From positions 30,434,439 to 30,498,438 of the forward strand of contig NC_086034.1 of assembly GCF_036323735.1 (NCBI RefSeq): 64,000 nucleotides of DNA. The letters run 5' to 3'. A model generated the notes under the pieces. That model was given only the letters and a program-made list of their open reading frames with translations. It was not told the origin of the DNA and did not search any database. Within the stretch, counting starts at the first letter, position 1. Each line of letters opens with the position of its first letter. Positions 58,475 to 64,000 of this stretch are shown piece by piece. The DNA is from Rattus norvegicus. Taxonomy: Eukaryota > Chordata > Mammalia > Rodentia > Muridae. The position numbers and the translations under genes are program-made.

Positions 58475-59687
58475 ACTATCCCTGAACTCAAGCAGTATTA
58501 CAGAGCAATAGTGATAAAAACTGCCTGGTATTGGTACAGAGACAGTTAGACCAATGGAATAGAATTGAAGACACAGAAATGAACCCACACACCTATGGGC
58601 ACTTGATTTTTGACAAAAGAGACAAAACCATCAAATGGAAAAAAAGATAGCATTTTCAGCAAATGGTGCTGGTTCAACTGGAGGTCAACATGTAGAAGAA
58701 TGCAGATCGATCCATGCTTATCACCCTGTACAAAGCTTAAGTCCAAGTGGATCAAGGACCTCCACATCAAACCAGATACACTCAAACTAATAGAAGAAAA
58801 ACTAGGGCAGCATCTCGAACACATGGGCACTGGAAAAAAATTTCCTCAACAAAATACCAATGGCTTATGCTCTAAGATCAAGAATCGACAAATGGGATCT
58901 CATAAAACTGAAAAGCTTCTGTAAGGCAAAGGACACTGTGGTTAGGACAAAACAGCAACCAACAGATTGGGAAAAGATCTTTACCAATCCTACAACAGAT
59001 AGAGGCCTTATATCCAAAATATACAAAGAACTCAAGAAGTTAGACCGCAGGGAAACAAATAACCCTATTAAAAAATGGGGTTCAGAGCTAAACAAAGAAT
59101 TCACAGCTGAGGAATGCCGAATGGCTGAGAAACACCTAAAGAAATGTTCAACATCTTTAGTCATAAGGGAAATGCAAATCAAAACAACCCTGAGATTTCA
59201 CCTCACACCAGTGAGAATGGCTAAGACCAAAAACTCAGGTGACAACAAATCCTGGCGAGGATGTGGAGAAAGAGGAACAGTCCTCCATTGTTGGTGGGAT
59301 TGCAGACTGGTACAACCATTCTGGAAATCAGTCTGGAGGTTCCTCAGAAAATTGGACATTGAACTGCCTGAGGATCCAGCTATACCTCTCTTGGGCATAT
59401 ACCCACAAGATGCCCCAACATATAAAAAAGACACGTGCTCCACTATGTTCATAGCAGCCTTATTTATAATAGCCAGAAGCTGGAAAGAACCCAGATGCCC
59501 TTCAACAGAGGAATGGATACAGAAAATGTGGTACATCTACACAATGGAATATTACTCAGCTATCAAAAACAATGCCTTTATGAAATTCATAGGCAAATGG
59601 TTGGAACTGGAAAATATCATCCTGAGTGAGGTAACCCAATCACAGAAAAGCACACATGGTATGCACTCATTGATAAGTGGCTATTAG
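58475..59687 (+). pseudogene. L1 ORF2 C-terminal part, 3' of the provirus
   Basis: Continues the split L1 ORF2. A frame change occurs between about 58600 and 58860 (extra A residues near 58640 and 58838). From 58860 an open frame of 275 residues reaches the ORF2 stop, with the Cys-rich C-terminal motif (SWRGCGERGTVLHCWWDC) and end HGMHSLISGY. It has the two bases that the copy at 30097 has lost. Confidence 0.9.
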
Positions 59688-60409
59688 CCCAAATGCTTGA
59701 ATTACCCTAGATGCCTAGAACACATGAAACTCAAGACAGATGATCAAAATGTGACTGCTTCACTTCTTCTTTAAAAGAGGAACAAGAATACCCTTGGTAG
59801 GGAATAGGGAGGCAAAGATTAAAACAGAGACAGGAAAGACACCCATTCAGAGCCTGCTCCACATGTGGCCCATACATATACAGCCACCCAATTAGACAAG
59901 ATGCATGAAGCAAAGAACTGCAGGCAGACAGGAGCCGGATGTAGATCTCTCCTGAGAGACACAGCCAGAATACAGCAAATACAGAGGTGATGCCAGCAGC
60001 AAACCACTGAACTGAGAATAGGACCCCCATTGAAGGAATCAGAGAAAGAACTGGAAGAGCTTGAAGGGGCTCGAGACCCCATATGTACAACAATGTCAAG
60101 CAACCAGAGCTTCCAGCGACTAAGCCACTACCTAAAGACTATTCATGGACTGACCCTGGACTCTGACCTCATAGGTAGCAATGAATATCCCAGTAAGATC
60201 ACCAGTGGAAGGGGAAGCCCTTGGTCTTGCTAAGACTGAACCCCCAGTGATCGTGATTGTTGGGGGAAGGGCGGCAATGGGGGGAGGATGGGGAGGGGAA
60301 CACCCATAAAGAAGGGGAGGGGGAGGGGTTAGGGGGATGTTGGCCGGTAAACCGGGAAAGGGAATAACACTTGAAATGTAAATAAGAAATACTCAAGTTA
60401 ATTAAAAAA
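59688..60409 (+). other. L1 3' UTR of the split element
   Basis: Closely similar to the 3' UTR at 30761-31517 with one unit of the G-rich tract, ending TTAATTAAAAAAAAAAAGCC at the target duplication. Confidence 0.85.
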
Positions 60410-60424
60410 AAAAGCCAAAATTCA

Positions 60425-61398
60425 GATGGAAATTCAAACTTTTGAATGTATTTGAATTATTGCAAATTACAAAGTTTGTTTTTCCAAGAAGTGGTGCTAG
60501 CTTCCAGGAAATAGCATTACCAAAACAATAACTTTAAAGATTATTCTTTTCCCATGTGTATTTTTCTGTCCCATTGGCTTTTAATGAGATCAAGATGATA
60601 TTGTGTAAGACAAGAGGAAAACATGCAGACAGGAGGAATTACGAAGCCTTCCCTTAGCTGTTGTCTAGAAAGAGCAGAGATAAGGACCATTTATGCTACA
60701 GTTGACTTCAGGTCACTGTGCAGAAGATGTAATGAGTCAGTTTAGTACTGGTCTGTTCCAGATGGACACGTTTCATTTTAAGATAATGTGCTTTTCCAAG
60801 GGTAGGGCAGGTTTTGGGCATCGTTTACTGTGTTTCCAAATTGTGTGTACATTTCTTAAACTGATTGGCTTTTCCTATACAAAGGTTTTAGGTTCTTGGA
60901 ATCAGGATTATATTCATTGTTTGCCTCTGCTTGTTCAGAATTGCACAGTAAAAATCATCCAATGTACACTGTATTGAGTGAAATTATAATGGGATCCATT
61001 TATACTAAGTTTTACTAGATTAATAAACTAAAAAAACTTTATAGAAAATTTTGCCTGTAACATTACCATGTGAGCTATGATATTTTCTGAATAACATTGT
61101 CATAAACTTAATAAATTGTGTGACTGTTAATAGGAAGAAACTCACTATTTACAATGAAATGGATTCTATTATTCTTTTAGCTTCACAATCCTATTTAATT
61201 ATGCTACAGTGCTTTGAAATCTTGTTTAAAATTAGTCATCTCTGTCGGCCTCTCTATTCATCTCAATGGCTTTTAAATAAATGACAAAATTTGTATATGA
61301 CTCTAACATAAATTTATAAGAATTTTCCCCTGAGATAATGGGGAAAATCTTATTATTTTAGTTTTAGAAAGTATTTTTAACTGTAGTAAACCAAGTTT
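60425..61398 (+). other. Intergenic sequence, nothing identified
   Basis: AT-rich unique sequence. A 94-codon frame at 60693-60977 has no recognisable features. Confidence 0.6.
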
Positions 61399-61413
61399 AA
61401 AAAAGACTTTTAA

Positions 61414-61520
61414 GGGGCTGGGGATTTAGCTCAGTGGTAGAGCGCTTACCTAGGAAGCGCAAGGCCCTGGGTTCGGTCCCCAGCTCCGAAAAAAAAAAGA
61501 ACCAAAAAAAAAAAAAAAAG
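61414..61520 (+). mobile_element. ID SINE (BC1-type), sense
   Basis: GGGGCTGGGGATTTAGCTCA to CCCCAGCTCCG (61414-61488), tail AAAAAAAAAAGAACCAAAAA. An approximate direct repeat AAAAAAGACTT lies at about 61399-61409 and again after the tail, with a few extra bases at the 5' junction. The body appears identical to the copy at 58072. Confidence 0.92.
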
Positions 61521-61599
61521 ACTTCAAAAAGATTAGTATAGTTTCATGCTTATCCATCTAGTCTCTACATGCAGATGTATTTAATAAAGATAAAAAGAT

Positions 61600-62150
61600 G
61601 ATGAGGAGGATATGGCCTGAACTGGCCATCTTCTGTAACCAGGCACGGCTTCTGGCTGTGGGACTGGGGCATCAGCCCAGCCACAACACCTTTGCCCTAC
61701 AATTGTTCTGCTTACCAGGTGCACTTGGATAATTATGTCACAGACAAGATGACACCACAGCGTCAAATAAGAAAGGCACATGGGGGCTCACAGAGACTAA
61801 AGTGAAAATCAGGGGACTTATCTAGGTCCTCTCATATATGTGCTGGCTGAGTGAGTAGCTTGGTGTTCTTTAGGACTCCTAACAACGAGAGGGGGGCTGC
61901 CTCCGACTCTTTTGCCTGCTCTCAGAACCTTTACCTCCTACTTTACTGCCTTGTACACTTGATATAGGGGTCTGTGGCTTATCTTATTGTAATATTTTAT
62001 ATTGTGTTTGGTTAACATCACTTGGAGGCCTGTTCTTTTCTAAAGGGAAAGAGAGGAAGAGTGGATCTGGAGGAGAGGGTATGGGGCTCCAGGAATGGAG
62101 AGAGGGGACACTGTAGTCCAGATGTAATAAAGGAGAGGACAATTAAAAAT
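61600..62150 (+). mobile_element. Old L1 (Lx-type) 3' UTR, sense
   Basis: CTGGCCATCTTCTGTAACCA, GGCACATGGGGGCTCACAGA, TGACTC-like GACTCTTTTGCCTGCTCTCA and CTTGGAGGCCTGTTCTTTTC in the order of old murine L1 3' UTRs, ending near an A-rich stretch at 62140. Confidence 0.65.
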
Positions 62151-62224
62151 GATGAGTAACATTAAATTTATAAAAGTTTTAGTTTATTTGAAAATTTGAT
62201 TTTTGCAAACTAGATAATATTTCG

Positions 62225-62350
62225 AGGCTAGACTTTAGATTGCATGCCTGTAATCTCCATATTAAGGAGCAGAGGCAGGAGATTCATGGCAAGTTCATGG
62301 CCTCTCTCACCTGCACCCTTCTGACCTGGAGAAAACAGTGAATTTCAGGC
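62225..62350 (+). mobile_element. B1-like SINE relic
   Basis: TTGCATGCCTGTAATCTCCA followed by AGCAGAGGCAGGAGATTCAT resembles the start of a 7SL-derived B1 element; the 3' half is degraded. Confidence 0.55.
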
Positions 62351-62599
62351 CACCCTAAGAGATAAGCCAGAATTTCTACTTTTGTTTATTCTTCGGTTTC
62401 AAAGCCTTTTGCTGTTGTAATAGATAATTTTATTCCTGGAAAACACGGGTCAGAATTTCACAGAGAAGTCTTTAAATCCAAAATGATTAGACATTTTAGT
62501 TCTTAGAAAATTGATTGTTACGCTAAATTAACTTTAAAAGGCCAGCAATGGCTTTGTCATAGATTTTAGAGCATTTGTTCATCTCTTTTAAATTCTATC

Positions 62600-63090
62600 A
62601 GGGTCAGGCTTCCTAGACGCTAATGGAAAGACAGAACATAAATACTGTCTAGAAGTGGAGACTGCTGCAGAGGACAGGCTTGCTGATGTAAAACAATGTG
62701 GTACCAGAGCCCAGGAACTAAACCACCCGAAGACTACACATGGACAGACCCATGACTCCAGCTGCATATGTAGCAGAGGATGGCCTTGTTGGGCACCAAT
62801 CAGAGGAGAAACCATTGGTCTTGCCAAGGCTGGACCTCCCAGTGTAGGGGAAATGTCAGGGCTGGGAGGTGGAAGTGGGTGTGGGTGTGGGTGGGGGTGT
62901 GTGGGTAGGGGGGTGGAGTGGGTGGGTGTGGGTGGGTAGGGGGGTGGAGTGGGTGGGTGTGGGTGGGTAGGGGAACACCCTTATAGAAGAAAGTGGAAGG
63001 GGATGGGATAAGGGGCTTATGGACGGGAAACCGGGAAAGGGGATACCAGTCGAAATATAAATAAATTTAAAAAACCTAATTAAAAAAATT
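62600..63090 (+). mobile_element. L1 3' UTR fragment, sense, with minisatellite
   Basis: GAACTAAACCACCCGAAGAC, TCTTGCCAAGGCTGGACCTC, an expanded G-rich tract, GGAAACCGGGAAAGGGGATA and AATATAAATAAATTT then A-rich. Confidence 0.8.
62870..62972 (+). repeat. GGGTGTGG minisatellite in L1 G-rich tract
   Basis: Tandem GTGGGTGTGGGTG units with a near-exact longer repeat (GGGTAGGGGGGTGGAGTGGG occurs twice, about 62914 and 62936). Confidence 0.85.
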
Positions 63091-64000
63091 CTGACATCAA
63101 GTGAACACCATCAGTTTGATCATCTTAAGAGTGTGTTACAATATCAAACGAGATGGAAATGCATCTGTCTACACACAAGAGGTTAAATAGCTGTGATACG
63201 ATTCCTTTAAGTAATACCCATTAAGGTCACTTGGCCATTTCACAGGAGCCCACTTTTTCTTCTATAGAGTCTAGCTTCTATGCATTTTTATGTCAATTAC
63301 CAGATAAATAGCTTTCAGATATTTTTCTTAATCTATGTCTTTTCTTAATTTTATTTAAAACAATCTCTCTACTCTATTGGTTCCTTTACTATACAAAAAT
63401 TACTCAGTACCATTTGCCTGTTGCTGCTTTTTGCTTGATATTTAGTGAACCATTACTACTTCTTCATTGCAATAAATTCTCCAACCCAAATAACCCTGTG
63501 CAAAACAAAACAAAACAAAACAAAACAAAAAAAAGCCAAAAAAAAAAGCCATAACTCAATTAATATGAATACAAGCTGCTTGCCTTGATTGGGCAGATCC
63601 ACCATTGCACTACTCTATTCCCTAGCTATGAGATCCCTTATAATTTTCGGTTTCTCCAGGCCATGTGCTTCTGCTTCATCTTCCTTCTGCCTCCTCTTCC
63701 TCTCCTCTTCTCTTCCCCATCCCCAGCTCTTCAGCTCTACCTTCCTTCCCCTGCCCAATCACGGGTTCTTGCCTTTATTTTACAAGTTAAAATGGGGAGA
63801 AAGCTCTAATGAAGTCACCTGAATACGACTCACTCCTTTTCCTAGGCAGCCCCTGTTGAGGAAGTGTAATTAGCATCAAATACAAGCAGCATCAGGACAA
63901 CTCACATTTCTACTACTACTAGAATGATGATGGCAACTATGGTGATGATGACATGATAATAATAACAATGATAATAATAACTAACTCAATTCCTAAACGA
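63091..64000 (+). other. Intergenic sequence to window end
   Basis: AT-rich sequence with an (AAAAC)n run at about 63501-63530 and an ATAATAA-rich stretch at the very end (63950-63980). No gene recognised. Confidence 0.6.

Larger units (their letters stand above)
51347..60409 (+). mobile_element. 5'-truncated LINE-1, split by an endogenous retrovirus
   Basis: L1 sequence runs 51347-51827 and resumes 58469-60409. It starts inside ORF2 just downstream of the FADD motif (AGTGATCCCAAAAGTTCC) and ends with the 3' UTR and poly(A). The target duplication AAAAGCCAAAATTCA is at 51332-51346 and 60410-60424. About 2.4 kb of L1 remains. The ORF2 parts have indels; the longest residual frame is 58860-59687, ending like the L1 at 30760. 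Confidence 0.95.

Noticed and set aside
60693..60977. 94-codon frame as a small gene
   Set aside because: No motif, no initiation context and AT-rich chance composition.
43446..61520. tRNA genes at the ID elements
   Set aside because: Box A and box B are present, but the 75-nt body plus A tail and target duplications show SINE copies of BC1/tRNA-Ala origin, not tRNA genes.
62655..62939. 94-codon Gly-rich frame
   Set aside because: Runs through the L1 3' UTR and its GGGTGT minisatellite; an artefact of the repeat.

Overview
The window is rodent nuclear DNA and looks like Rattus. It is AT-rich and intron-dominated, with GT-AG exons, many microsatellites, B2/B3/B1 relics and rodent LINE-1. Three crisp ID (BC1-type) SINEs with oligo(A) tails, and a rat-type L1, point to rat rather than mouse. 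There are no bacterial or archaeal features.

Host gene: positions 1786-40383 (+ strand) carry the last seven coding exons of tolloid-like 1 (Tll1), a secreted astacin metalloprotease of the BMP1/tolloid family. They encode the C-terminal non-catalytic half in the order CUB3 - EGF2 - CUB4 - CUB5 - stop. The exons are 1786-1946, 5973-6153, 12000-12125, 14582-14709, 23989-24202, 38632-38882 and 40249-40383. All splice sites are canonical and all intron phases agree (1,0,1,1,0,1,0). The protease domain, CUB1, CUB2 and EGF1 lie upstream of the window. The introns hold L1 fragments of several ages, SINEs and simple repeats. The largest intron (24203-38631) contains a nearly full-length sense L1 (24994-31517) with an open ORF1 and an ORF2 broken by one nonsense codon and one 2-nt deletion.

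Downstream of the stop codon (40384-64000) I found no further host gene. The 3' UTR begins there but its end cannot be fixed from sequence alone. The main structure is a three-level nest. A 5'-truncated L1 (51347-60409, TSD AAAAGCCAAAATTCA) was hit by an antisense IAP/betaretrovirus-like class II endogenous retrovirus (51828-58468, 6-bp TSD GGAATC). The 5' LTR of that provirus was then hit by an ID SINE (58072-58222, 16-bp TSD). The provirus, read on the minus strand, has LTR - PBS - gag - pro (dUTPase + protease) - pol (RT, RNase H, IN) - a short env-TM-like relic - polypurine tract - LTR. It is defective: gag is out of frame over about 400 bp, the RT motif A Asp is replaced, RNase H has an in-frame stop, and there is no real env. 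Both ribosomal -1 frameshift heptamers are still readable, and each LTR carries a perfect match to the CTCF core consensus.

I see no clearly new biological system. The items most worth a second look are the nested insertion with its paired CTCF-like motifs, the preserved frameshift signals and unusual Gag N-terminus of the provirus, and the inverted L1 inserted in an older L1.
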